A stretch of 64,000 bases of DNA, taken from Erythroxylum novogranatense (Eukaryota; Streptophyta; Magnoliopsida; Malpighiales; Erythroxylaceae). The stretch lies in NCBI GenBank assembly GCA_029891385.1, contig CM057225.1, positions 11,376,060 through 11,440,059 on the forward strand. Reading direction: 5' to 3'. The notes under the pieces were generated by a model, which was given only the letters and a program-made list of their open reading frames with translations, ran no database searches and had not been told where the DNA came from. Shown here in pieces: positions 25,037-35,400 of this stretch. Position 1 is the stretch's first letter. Each line of letters starts with the position of its first letter. A program made the translations under genes and the position numbers.

Positions 25037-25049
25037 TTTTCTTATAGTG
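25037..25049 (-). repeat. CACTA right terminal inverted repeat
   Basis: The reverse complement reads CACTATAAGAAAA and differs from the left end at one base. Confidence 0.88.
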
Positions 25050-25679
25050 GAGAATTTCAAACTAGCCCCTTATAACTTAAATATATCTTGCCACAATTGA
25101 AAAAAAATGATGTCAATATCGCTCATAATTGCTTTATGCATTCATATAGTTTGAAGACATGATCGATAAAACCTAGGCTATATATGAACCTGAACATAGG
25201 TGTCTCGAGGTAATGAAATAGGCATTCTTGGTAAATCTATCAACTACAACTAGAATTATCAAGTTAGCTTTGGACATGTACAGTCCTTTGATAAAATCCA
25301 TGCTCAACTCCACTAGCAGCCCTCAAGTATAGATAAAGGTTAAAGTAGCTCTGGGTAAGTTAAGGTATCATATTTATTTCTTTAATAGATTAAAGATTGA
25401 TTTATATGATACATTGCATCCTTAGTTAATTCGTTTCAGTATAAGAGGTTTTGCAACTTTTTTTTTTGTAGTAGTTGGAATACCTAAATATCCCCTGAAG
25501 CTTCATTATGCCTCATTATGATCAATTTTATCCCAAACTCCAAGTTGAATCCAATCACTAATCTTCTTTTCTACCTTGGTAAGCCCTCTCTCCATTCATA
25601 AGCCTTAGATCTTATTGTCACAACTTTTATATTCCTAATAAGATCTTAAAGGGTAAGAGTATGTTTCCAACTATTCTTT
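25050..25679 (-). pseudogene. Ty3/gypsy integrase N-terminal part
   Basis: On the minus strand I read, from high to low coordinate, a decayed zinc-binding region, then RNKYDTL, then the core start MDFIKGLYMSKANL directly followed by IILVVVDRFTKNAYFIT. The wording is typical of the integrase catalytic core up to its second acidic block. Stops and shifts are frequent. The frame runs into the CACTA right end at 25049 and continues at 12259 with TYHP, so both parts are one gene. The upper limit is the PIF-like element at 25680; beyond it RNase H resumes at 46526. Confidence 0.85.
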
Positions 25680-26020
25680 GGCCTTGTTTGGTGAAGAGCT
25701 GATAAGCTCTTTTTTAGTTGATTGACCCATTTTAACTTGTTGACTTTATAAAAAAGCTAAATGGGTTGTTTGGTAAAGAGCTATATGGGTTAACAAGCTC
25801 CTCTATAGGAGCATTTCATCCTAATCAGTTGATAATTTTTTTAATGTCCATTTTGCCCTCGTTACATTTTACTCTCTCATGTCTCATTCTTCGTTTTCTC
25901 CAAACTCTTCTGTTCTCTTTCCTTGCTCTCATTTTCTCTTACCGTCTTATCCTTACGCTATCTCGTTTTCCTTGCTTCATTTGTTTACTCCCACACATCA
26001 ACGAAGGAGAGTAGGCCAAA

Positions 26021-28764
26021 TGGAGAGAAGCTTTGAAGTCAATTTCGGTGCCATTGAGGAGTTCAATCCTGAATTGGAAAAGGAAGAAAATGGCAACTGT
26101 AGTGTACAGGTGAATTACTCTCATCTAGACCTTCAATGAGGCAAGTGGCCCAATGACTGAAACAAATTCAACCCTTGTCATTTTAATGGAAGTTCTAGAC
26201 GACACATGGCCGGTAAGTTACAGTTTTAATGCCAATGATTACCATTTTTTGATTTCTTCATTCTGATTTCTTTTTTGTAAAGAAAGTAGCTGACTCACCC
26301 TTTAATATTCTGAGTCGAATATAGCCTCAAATGATATGAAATGTTATATGAATCCATGATATTTTTTTGAACTTTGTTCTGTATTGTTAAATGTTAAACT
26401 GAAGGTATTGTGTTCAGTAAGTGGGATATTTGGTCATTGAGAATGCATTTTGGACCGACTCAATTATATAACATCAAAGTTCATTTGGGGCAAATCAATA
26501 ATCATTATTCCTCCCTTCTTTTATCTAATCATCTTTGGGGTAAATCAACAATCTTTGTTTCCTCCCCTCTTTTATCTAATCATTTTAGTTAAGTAATTGG
26601 TTCCTGCAATTGTATATGCTTGAAGGAACCTTCAAGTTTTTCTGTCTCCTCATGTCCACTTCTCTTTAAGGATGGGAAAAAGTTTCTTCCATTTGATTTA
26701 TTTTTTCGTATATGTGCAAAATTCATGTTTCATTTCTGACAACTAATTTCCAACAATTTAGCGCCATGTCCTTTATAGGGATGCTATGAGATACACAGGT
26801 CCAATCCTGTCCAAACTAGATATATAGTCCCTTTATATGAAATAGAGAAAGACTGCCAAGCTTGTTACAAGTTATCTTAGTTCTAAACCAAAGCTAAATA
26901 ACAATATCAGACGTTCATTTCAAGGCTGCTCTTATAGAATTATGGTGGACTTCCATTAGGAGGGTAGTCAATGTAAAATGCTTTGAAGCTAGTTAGTAGG
27001 GGAAAGATGCACTTAGATAGGAAAATAGATTGGTATAAATTCATGACTACTAGTTTGATTTTCAAATGAAGCTAATTTGAACCACAAGCATTTTATGTGT
27101 TCCCCCTAATGTAAGCAGTTGTTAACTAATACTTTCCATATTGCAACATCTAGTAGGTAACTAAAGATATGAGGAAAGAAATTTATGTTGTTATGCTGTA
27201 TAGGAAAATTGGACTGCTTATTGTAAATTTGTTGGCAAAATTATGTTGTAGCTTCAATTTATTAACTGCTAATGAATATTCAGTATCTTACATAATATAT
27301 GACCTATTTGAACATTTCTTATTGATTAAATAAGCCAGTGTCAGTAACTTTCCTGTGCAGTGCAGCTGGATACATAACTGTCTTTCTGAAACTTTTGTAT
27401 CCAAAATTTTTTCCATTATAACTTATGGTGGCATTGATTTATGAGTCACTAATATATGGCACCTACTTTCAGTCTTTCAGGTATTGATAGTTTTTAGCTT
27501 ATCAATTGATGAATGAGGATGGTCGAGGCTAACCAAGGTACTGCTTACTCTCAGATTCTACTAGGCCAATTGGATGAATATTTTGTTAATACAAGGAAAA
27601 ATTATATTTTGCTAAATTATCATTTTAATATCATTAGAATGAAATATAAAATTCATGACCTCAAGATAGGGTCTAAGGATATTGAGGATGTTATTTTCCT
27701 CCCAAATTTAAGAACCTGAGCTCTATGAGGAACTTTCTTAGAGCAACATCATTAACCTAGAATACTAGCTACTCAATGGTTCCTTATGAAGCAGAGAACG
27801 TAACTGCTTATATGGAGAATTAATATGGGATTGGTAAATAGGAATGAGTGAAAATGGAGCATTAAGATGGCAATTTTTTACTATAAATTTTTTTCTACAT
27901 CCTTCCTCGTTTTGTTAGCACTAACTATCTTTTCATCTGCAAAATTTATTTGTTGGTTCAATCGATGACGGGATTGTCCAGGAATATAGTATTTCGGGAG
28001 CTCTACGTTCTTTGAACTATCCACAACTTCATACAGGCTTGGTACTGAGACTAACTAAAGATTATTTTACATGTAAAACACTGAATGAATTTATAATATA
28101 TATGACCCTAGTTCCTTGAATCTGCTGCAGTTTTGTCATTCTGGAGTTCAATATTGTTTTAGATAATGAATTTAATTGATAACAAGATCTCTAATGTGAC
28201 TGGTCACTATACCTTGACAAGGGTTTTAGGCTACAGGAAGCCAAGTTGAGTATCACCAACCTGTAATCAAGTTTAAGGACGGACGAACCGAAAGGAATAA
28301 TCTTGTGTTGTTAAGTGCTGACACCAGCTCGACCTGGCTTACGTTGTAAAAATGTATTAAACCAATTAGGAATATTAGTATTAAATGTTGAAACACTAAA
28401 CTATTCATTAAAGTGTAAACATTATGGTTTCTATGCATCAGTATATAAGGAAGTAATACCACCAACATTCATAATTCAACAACTTTTTGTTGATTTTGTA
28501 CAATCTTTTTAGCCTAGTAGTCGTTCTTAATCTTTTTTCTTATATATTTCTCTTTACCTTTATTTTCAATCACATGTAGTACATAACTACACATTTTGAA
28601 ACTAAAAGAGGTTTTCTTTAATTGGGTAGAATAAGAAAATAGAGATTATTTAAGTTATTAAATGCAAATTCAAGAGGTGAATATTTAAGTTCAAATGTAT
28701 TTCAAGATGTTGAAGTTAACTCTATTCAAATGTATTTCTAAATTTTGAAGTTAACTCTACACAA
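26021..28764. other. Interior of the PIF-like element, no gene recognised
   Basis: A frame starting MERSFEVNFGAIEEFN (26021) ends within 40 codons, and other frames up to 68 codons are unlike anything I know. The region could hold decayed transposase exons or captured host sequence. Two near-identical stretches at 26489-26529 and 26533-26581 (both with CAAATCA or TAAATCA and CTTTTATCTAATCAT) form an imperfect tandem duplication. Confidence 0.4.
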
Positions 28765-28854
28765 GAAGACATTGAAGAACAAAGAACTCGGGAGATGAAA
28801 ACTATTCGTGATAATATTGCTTCTAGTTTAATGGCAGTTATACATCGTTTTTGA
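28765..28854 (+). pseudogene. Possible C-terminal tail of a PIF/Harbinger transposase
   Basis: The frame reads EDIEEQRTREMKTIRDNIA then about eleven more residues and a TGA stop. Plant PIF/ALP1-like proteins often end with an R-D-x-I-A motif shortly before the stop, so this could be the last exon. The likeness is short and the call is weak. Confidence 0.25.
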
Positions 28855-28972
28855 ATTGTTATAAAACTTTTCTCTAAATGATGATGTTCATTTCTTTTGC
28901 TCTATTTGAATTGTGTTGTTAAACTTCATTTGTATTGTTATATTTTATGTTTGGACGTATCATCATGATGAT

Positions 28973-28979
28973 TATTATT

Positions 28980-29067
<88 letters not shown>
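28973..29067 (+). repeat. Compound microsatellite, (TTG)n then (TTA)n
   Basis: ATT units pass into about 17 TTG units (28979-29033) and then about 11 TTA units. The apparent poly-Cys/poly-Tyr frame over it is an artefact of the repeat. Confidence 0.95.
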
Positions 29068-29072
<5 letters not shown>

Positions 29073-31032
29073 GTGTTATTTTATTAGAGTTATAAACTTA
29101 ATTTTGTAGAATTTAATATCTAAAATCTAAATTCCTATAAGAATATTGAACAAAATACTAAGATATATAATATTCATACCCTATAATTTTTTGAAGTCAT
29201 GTTGTTCTAAATCATTTTACACATAAACAACTAATACTAAACAGCTAATTTTACTGAACTTAAAATGACAAAACAGCTAATGCAATGTAGCATCCCATCA
29301 CCGATGGGAAGGGTAAAATAGTAATTTGGGACGGGTTATGAGTGTGTAAATTAGTCTCGGCATGTTCATGCATAATATGGCCTCCATATATGCATAAATT
29401 ATAATTTTTGTATATGCACATGATTGTACATGCATTCATGACATTTCCCAGCATATGTGTTTATTTTGAAAAACATATGATTTAGTGCTTGAAAATTTAA
29501 TTATGTTTTCCATTTTAAATTAGTCTCGGATTTATGTGTGTTTTCCATTTTTAGGGACTTTTAGGAATTTTTCTGGAAAATTTTGAGAAAATTTTCCGGA
29601 CCAAAAAAATGCCAAGTGGTGGACTAATTGAATTTTCAGTATTAGAAATGACTGTCTAATGACACTGAAATATTAGATACATGATTTTACGATTTATTAC
29701 TTTGAGCCATTGGAATTTTGGAGAGAAATTGGACTAGAAATTGTATTGTTGTTGGAAAGGAAACAAAAGAGAGCTTAGAAAGAAGACAAGTGGCAAGTGA
29801 CACTTGTCACTTGCCTACTATGTCTTAGACTTAATGGTTTAATACTTATCTTAAGCTTGTAAGTCTTCCACGAAATTTCAAATAGAGAAAGAGTAAAAAG
29901 GTGATTTTAAAGGGGTTCTTTCTTCTCTTCTTCGTGGCTTCTTCTCCTTGCTACTTCGTTGGTCCTCTTTCTTTTGTTACTTGCTATTAACCATTACCTA
30001 CACAAAAAAGCTCTCATATCCTACTTACTTTCTCTTCTTAAGTGTACAAAAATACAAACCTAAGCCTTGTGATAGTAATGGTTGTATGTGGTGTTGAGAG
30101 GGAGAAAAATTGGAGTAGTTTGAAGATTGAAGATTTGAAGCTTGTTTATGTAAGAATTAAGTTATATGTTCTTAAATTAGTAGTTAGAAGCATTTATGGT
30201 GATTTATTGTGCATTAATTTCATGAAGCTTATGGTTTGATTGTATGGGTATGTTGCTTCTTTGATTCATTGATGATTGGTAAATGATGAATTAGAAGTTA
30301 ATGGATGAGATGTTATGTTGTATTAAGTTGTTTTGGGTGGTTAGGAAGGTTGTTAAATGAGTGTTTCTTAATGCGTGATGGTTGAAGGTAGTTGCTGCAA
30401 ATTTGTGGACTTGTGTTCAAGGATAGGTTGTGACTTGTTTATGGTGCATATAGGGAGTAAATTGAATGTTATTTGGGTTAGAAATGGTGTGGAAGATGTA
30501 GGATGTGAGTTAGGTTATAAAACTGGAAAATTGAACTTGTGTATGTTTCAGGTTTTTGATCATAACTTTTGATATGGTTGTCCTATTGATATGATCTTTG
30601 GCTTGAATTAAACTTGAGAAGTTTTGCTAAAATTCTTATGAAGGAAGTTCTATCCAATTATGGCTAGAAAGGTTTGGAATTTTGCTTTGAAAGTGAGACA
30701 TATGTGCAGGGTGAATAGTATTGAGGCTAACATTGACGATTTTGTGACCAGAAATTTGGGAAAATTTTCTAGGTTAACGTAGACAGATTTTTGTAATATT
30801 GGTATTCATGAAAGTTGAAGATATACTTGTTAGCTTTCTATCGCCACTAAGTATGACATTTTTAGATTTGTAGGTTGAAAGTTATGGCTTGATTAGTTTC
30901 AGATGGTGATTGATGTATTAATGTGTTTTGGTGTGTGAAATGTCTCTAAGTATGAATTTTGTGGTTATTATGTTCTGAAGCTAATTTTGTACTGTTAGGG
31001 TTGAAATTAGCTCAAGTGATCTTAATGGAAAG

Positions 31033-31780
31033 TTGTAGAGGAATGTCTTAGCTTTGTAATGAGATATAATATGCAAATTCTGGATGTAGGGATTGTAAGT
31101 TATGAATTTGTAAAGTTGGATATGGTTTAGGTCATGTGCTGATTTAACTAGCTTTAACAAGGGAGCCACAACAATGGGAGCAATTGACTTAGTTATAGGT
31201 GGAATTTGCTTTTAAGTCCTTCATGAGAATTGTAGAATGTGCTATGCTCTTTTCAGTGATATTAAGCATGGATTTTTTTAATAATGGAATAGGAAGTTAT
31301 GAATTTTGGAATATTGTGTTACTGTTGAGAATGACTTATATAGGCAGAAACTTTGATTGCGAAATTGATTTGTTTAAAGGTTGAATTTGCTTTCCAGTTG
31401 TTCATGAAAGTTGTAGAATATTTCGTTTGGTATAAAACTTGGAATTTTTGGCAAAGGGAATGGAAAGATATGATTTTGGAAAATGTTGTTGTACTGTTTT
31501 GTATTGTTGTGAATGTTAATGTGAAGATAGTAACTTTGCTTGCATTTTTGACACCCTTAGTGGTGAAATTGATTTTCAAGCTCTTAATGAAACTTGTAGG
31601 AGTTTCTGTGCTCTTTCCAATGAGTCCTCATTTGTGATTTTTGGACAATGGAGTAGAAAATTATGATGGTTAGAGTTTCTGTCATTGTGTAGGTTGATGT
31701 TTATCTGACAGATACTTTGAAGTGATTTTTGACTCCTTTAGAGAAAGATCTGGTTTTAATCTCTTCATATAAATTGTAGA
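31033..31780 (+). repeat. Degenerate repeat of about 180 bp within the 5' LTR
   Basis: TTGTAG(A/G) words start at 31033, 31230, 31411, 31594 and 31774, spacings 197, 181, 183 and 180. Each is usually preceded by TTCATGA or GAAAG and followed some 60-80 bases later by AAGTTATGA or a variant (near 31093, 31292, 31833). The same series is present in the 3' LTR. Confidence 0.7.
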
Positions 31781-31937
31781 GTTTTCTTTTAGCTTTCCAT
31801 TGATACCAAGTTTGTTCAATTTTGAGCTCTGAGTAAGAAGTTATGAATTGGGGAAGTTGGGCTGTCGGAAAAAAAAAGAACCAGAGTTTTCCAGGTCAAG
31901 CATTGTAGACGACCTAATCGACTAATAATCTTTGACC

Positions 31938-31991
31938 AGTCGACTATTGATTATGTTTTCACTACAATAGTCGACTAATAATAGTCGACTA
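31938..31991. repeat. GTCGAC palindrome cassette, 5' LTR
   Basis: AGTCGACT at 31938-31945 and TAGTCGACTA at 31968-31977 and 31982-31991. The copy in the 3' LTR lies around 44519-44585. Confidence 0.85.
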
Positions 31992-32964
31992 GTCAACTAT
32001 TTCCATGTTTTCTTGACCCGACCTCTCTCCACTCTTTTGCTTATAACTTTTCCATCCGACCTCCGATTGATATGATTTTTGAAGTGTTGGATTTCTAATA
32101 CAATCCTCTAACTCTCCATGAAAATTTATGGATTTTGAGATTAAATTAAAAAAAGATTGATTAGATCAAAGTGAGATGATTGGTTGGAAAAGTCTGAACA
32201 TACTTCAGTATCTCGATCTATAGAGATTCAAATGAGGTGATTCTTATTTCTAATTAAACTAGAGACATGGGGCTACAAGTTATCTGAAGGAATCAAAGTT
32301 CTATTCAGTCCCTAAGATGTTCAATTTCTGGAGTGAAATTGGGTATAGTTTACAGTCTCGGCTTAGCAATAGTTTGACAATATTTGGGCCATAACTTTTG
32401 GATTTCTAAACCAAATTAAGTGATTTCGGTGTCAACGAGTTTCTAAAATTTAGAGAAAATATTGTGCCGAGAATTTTTTTGGAATAGTATCGGGAATGTC
32501 ACGAACATGCATTGTACACATTTTAATTGCTACATGTGCATTATTAAATATTTCTGATTGTGCATTTGGTAATGTTTGTATATTTTTCCTGTTATAGAGG
32601 CACATTTGGAACGTCAACCCACCAACGTTGCCGAGACTTCCAGGCATTAGCTTCGGAAGCGAATGGTGAGTGACCTAGACGGTTCCTCAATTATTATTTG
32701 CTTATGCTTATACTTCTGTGGTGAATAATGGTGAGATTGTGTTTTGATTATGGATTCCGGACAGAAGTTCCAAGGTATTGGGAGATTATGACATAGAAGT
32801 GTTGTTTGTCTGAGAATTTGGGACCTCCGTGTTTAAATGTGATTGTGATCTTAGTGTGATTAACTGTGGACTATTTGTTTGAATATGATAATGTGGGATT
32901 GATTGTGACGTTGATATTGCTTCATTGCGACATAGGCATTCCATGCATGATCAGTTAATGACAG

Positions 32965-33092
32965 TTGTGACCGGAGCAGCCACCGAGAGCTAAAAACTCA
33001 ATGTATTTGGGCCTCGAGCCTATAGTGATTCAGAGCCTCAGGCTCAACGATTAATGTGCCCTGATTGGGACAATTCAGGCGCTCGATCACAA
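32965..33092 (+). repeat. Hairpin array, 5' LTR
   Basis: TTGTGACCG (32965-32973) faces CGATCACAA (33084-33092), one mismatch. Between them lie GGGCC-type and GAGCCTCAGGCTC hairpins. The homologous block in the 3' LTR (45505-45734) has a perfect closing stem and extra copies of the inner unit. Confidence 0.75.
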
Positions 33093-33842
33093 CATTGAAA
33101 TAAATTAAAAAAGTGTTACATGCGCATGTCATATGCATTTGATTTAATCATTTTGATTAAGTGAAAGGCAAAATGCCTTATGCTTCTGTGGTACCGATCA
33201 TGTGGTACTTCTGAAGATGAATTATGAAACAACTGTGTTATGCTTGAGTGTTGTATGAATTCAATTGGTTATGTATGTCTAATCGAATGAAATGTATCAA
33301 ATTGTCTGTGCTCGAGTGAAATTGTGAAATGTGATCAAATATGCAAGAATGTGAATATATGTTATGTGAATTGATGTGTTGTATAAATTGAGTGAACCAT
33401 TGATGATGATTACCTCACTGAGTTCGCAAAACTCACCTAAAATATACAAAAAAAATTTCAGGACCCAGAGGAATACCCCATTAGTCAACGGGCGTATAAC
33501 AACCGCATGTAAGTGAGAAAAGAGGTCGAGATCAGTTCGCGTCTGCATTAGTGTCTAAAAAAAATTGTATTTTTCTGAATTTTTGTATTAATGATTAGGT
33601 CAATTTGTAAAGTCAACAGATTGAAATAAATTGTATTTATGAAAAGGGCCCCCGTGGCTATTGTATTTACCGATGAGCTTGTATGTTCATTGATTTCCAC
33701 ATAATGTATGTTTGTGTTTCAAAAAAAATCTATACTGATTTTTAACTGAGTGATGTAGCACGCCACCCTCGCAGGGTACGGACTCGGATATCACCATCGA
33801 TATCAGGTTCGGGTCATACGGGAGTGGGGTGTTACATTTAGG

Positions 33843-33854
33843 TGGTATCAGAGC
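33843..33854 (+). other. Primer-binding site, initiator-Met tRNA type
   Basis: TGGTATCAGAGC begins six bases after the 5' LTR end and is the standard complement of the 3' end of plant initiator-Met tRNA. It fixes the element's orientation as +. Confidence 0.93.
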
Positions 33855-35395
33855 TCAGAATTGCAAACTTATATGGGCATTTTATGAAATATGGGTCAAG
33901 TCACCTATATTAAAGTCATGTCATAGCAGACCATGGCAACTGATCCCTAGTCTGAGTGATATGAGTATGAGTTATATGCATGAGCATGGGTTAAGTGTTT
34001 AAGTGTGAGAAAAGTGATGCTATGTCAGAATATGAGCAAATGAAGGTTTATGGGCAATTAGGAATGGGAAAAGAAAAAAATGGAGAATGATATTCAAATT
34101 GTACTGTGGTTATAAACCCTCGAATGTGATATGAATGTGACTACATTGGCGGCATAGGCTGAGGTAGGAAACAAGTGATATTGAGCATAAGAATATGTCT
34201 ATATGAGATCAAAAGTTCAGGATGACTAAGTATTCCTGATTCTGACTTGTATGTCCGATAAAATGGGGATAATTGGAAATGAGAAAAAGTACATGGTTCA
34301 ATAAGGTAGATAAAGATTTACTATAGTTGTGTTGATGTGTGTATATTGGAATATATTGTATCGTAAGTGAAGATATTGTCCGGAAGAAGCAGAAATGGTG
34401 AGATTAAAATGTACAAGCCCGGTTAATAGACTTGGATTGGAAATGTGATAAAAGTTTTGATTTAGTGTAATAAGATAACTTGGATACTGAGATTATATTT
34501 CTTGTTGATTCTGCGTCTATAATTCTAAATGGATTGAGAATATACAGATGGACGATGAAATAATAGGAACATGACTTTACAAGTGATGAAACGTGATACA
34601 TGATGTGTAGTATGGAGAAAATTAGAAATGCGCCTAGGTTTGGATTGTATGTATACATGTGGTTATGGAATTGGGGAAGAGTGAAGGCACTTAAAATGCT
34701 CATTAAATGGTCATGATAGGATGTTGCATTAGAAGAAGAGGTAAATACTGAAAAACTGGCGCAGAATCGTTGTCAATATGTGTGTTAAGGTGAGGAAGAA
34801 AGTGCAAGGCACGTTATTGGTCTACAAATATAGGGTTCTGTTATGATCATATGGTAAACCCCAGCCATGGGCAGGAACAAGGATAGAAATGTTTTCTAGA
34901 AACAATTGGAATGTAAGTAGCATTAGCAAATGTGAGTAAATAAAGACATGACATACATACATTTTTAAATAAGATGTAAGAATTTTGGATGGTATATACC
35001 AGGGTGGTTGCGTAAATGAAATTGCTTAATGCCTCATTGAGCCTTATTATCGAGGATGTGAGCATAGGAGTCATGATACGAATTGATCTTATTAAGATGG
35101 TATGAAATGTTGAAATTGATTTTCTTGAAGTATTTAGAATGACCAATAAGTACTCATGAGAAATAGGTGACTGACAAGAAGTTAGAAACAATATCGAAGT
35201 TGGTGGTACCAGGAAATCACCAAGATAGGGTCAGAAAGTCAGGTAATTTTGAAGGCAGGTCTTCCTTAACCAGTAGCTAGAATCATAAGCTCTTCTCTCC
35301 ATTCAACAATGGAATTTGGTAATTCTTCCATTGTCTAGAGGTAAAAGGCCCCTCGCTTGAGTCAATCGGGTTTGCTTCAGAAAGGAACCGACAGA
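33855..35395 (+). other. LARD-like interior, left part
   Basis: No gag or pol motif found on either strand; frames are short and broken. The sequence is purine-rich and repeats words such as GGATTG and ATGAGA without a clear unit. Confidence 0.7.
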
Positions 35396-35400
35396 CGCAA

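Larger units (their letters stand above)
12260..25049. mobile_element. CACTA (En/Spm) DNA transposon, interrupted by LTR insertions
   Basis: The ends are CACTACAAGAAAA at 12260-12272 and its inverted match TTTTCTTATAGTG at 25037-25049 (12 of 13 bases). The flanking 3-bp target sites read AAG and GAG, a near match. Both ends carry subterminal repeats built on variants of TTTACCGACGG. The flanks are two halves of one gypsy integrase, which confirms an insertion. After removing the nested LTRs at 12298-17863 and 20954-23694 the element is about 4.5 kb. It holds only a decayed Transposase_24-type gene; I found no TNP2/Transposase_21-type gene, so it looks like a non-autonomous, dead derivative. 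Confidence 0.88.
29286..33836 (+). repeat. 5' LTR of the LARD-like element
   Basis: 4551 bp, TG...CA. Landmarks: a degenerate repeat of about 180-200 bp (30.9-31.9 kb), a GTCGAC palindrome cassette (31938-31991), a hairpin array (32965-33092) and a GAGTT stem-loop (33420-33434). Compared with its partner it has extra segments near 29500, 32757 and 33772. Confidence 0.95.

Noticed and set aside
28913..29095. 60-codon frame with Cys and Tyr runs
   Set aside because: It is the translation of the TTG/TTA microsatellite.
30042..30239. 65-codon frame, present again at 42533-42823 with the same C-terminal sequence
   Set aside because: It recurs because both lie in the two LTRs of one element. There is no domain and no sign of selection beyond LTR identity.
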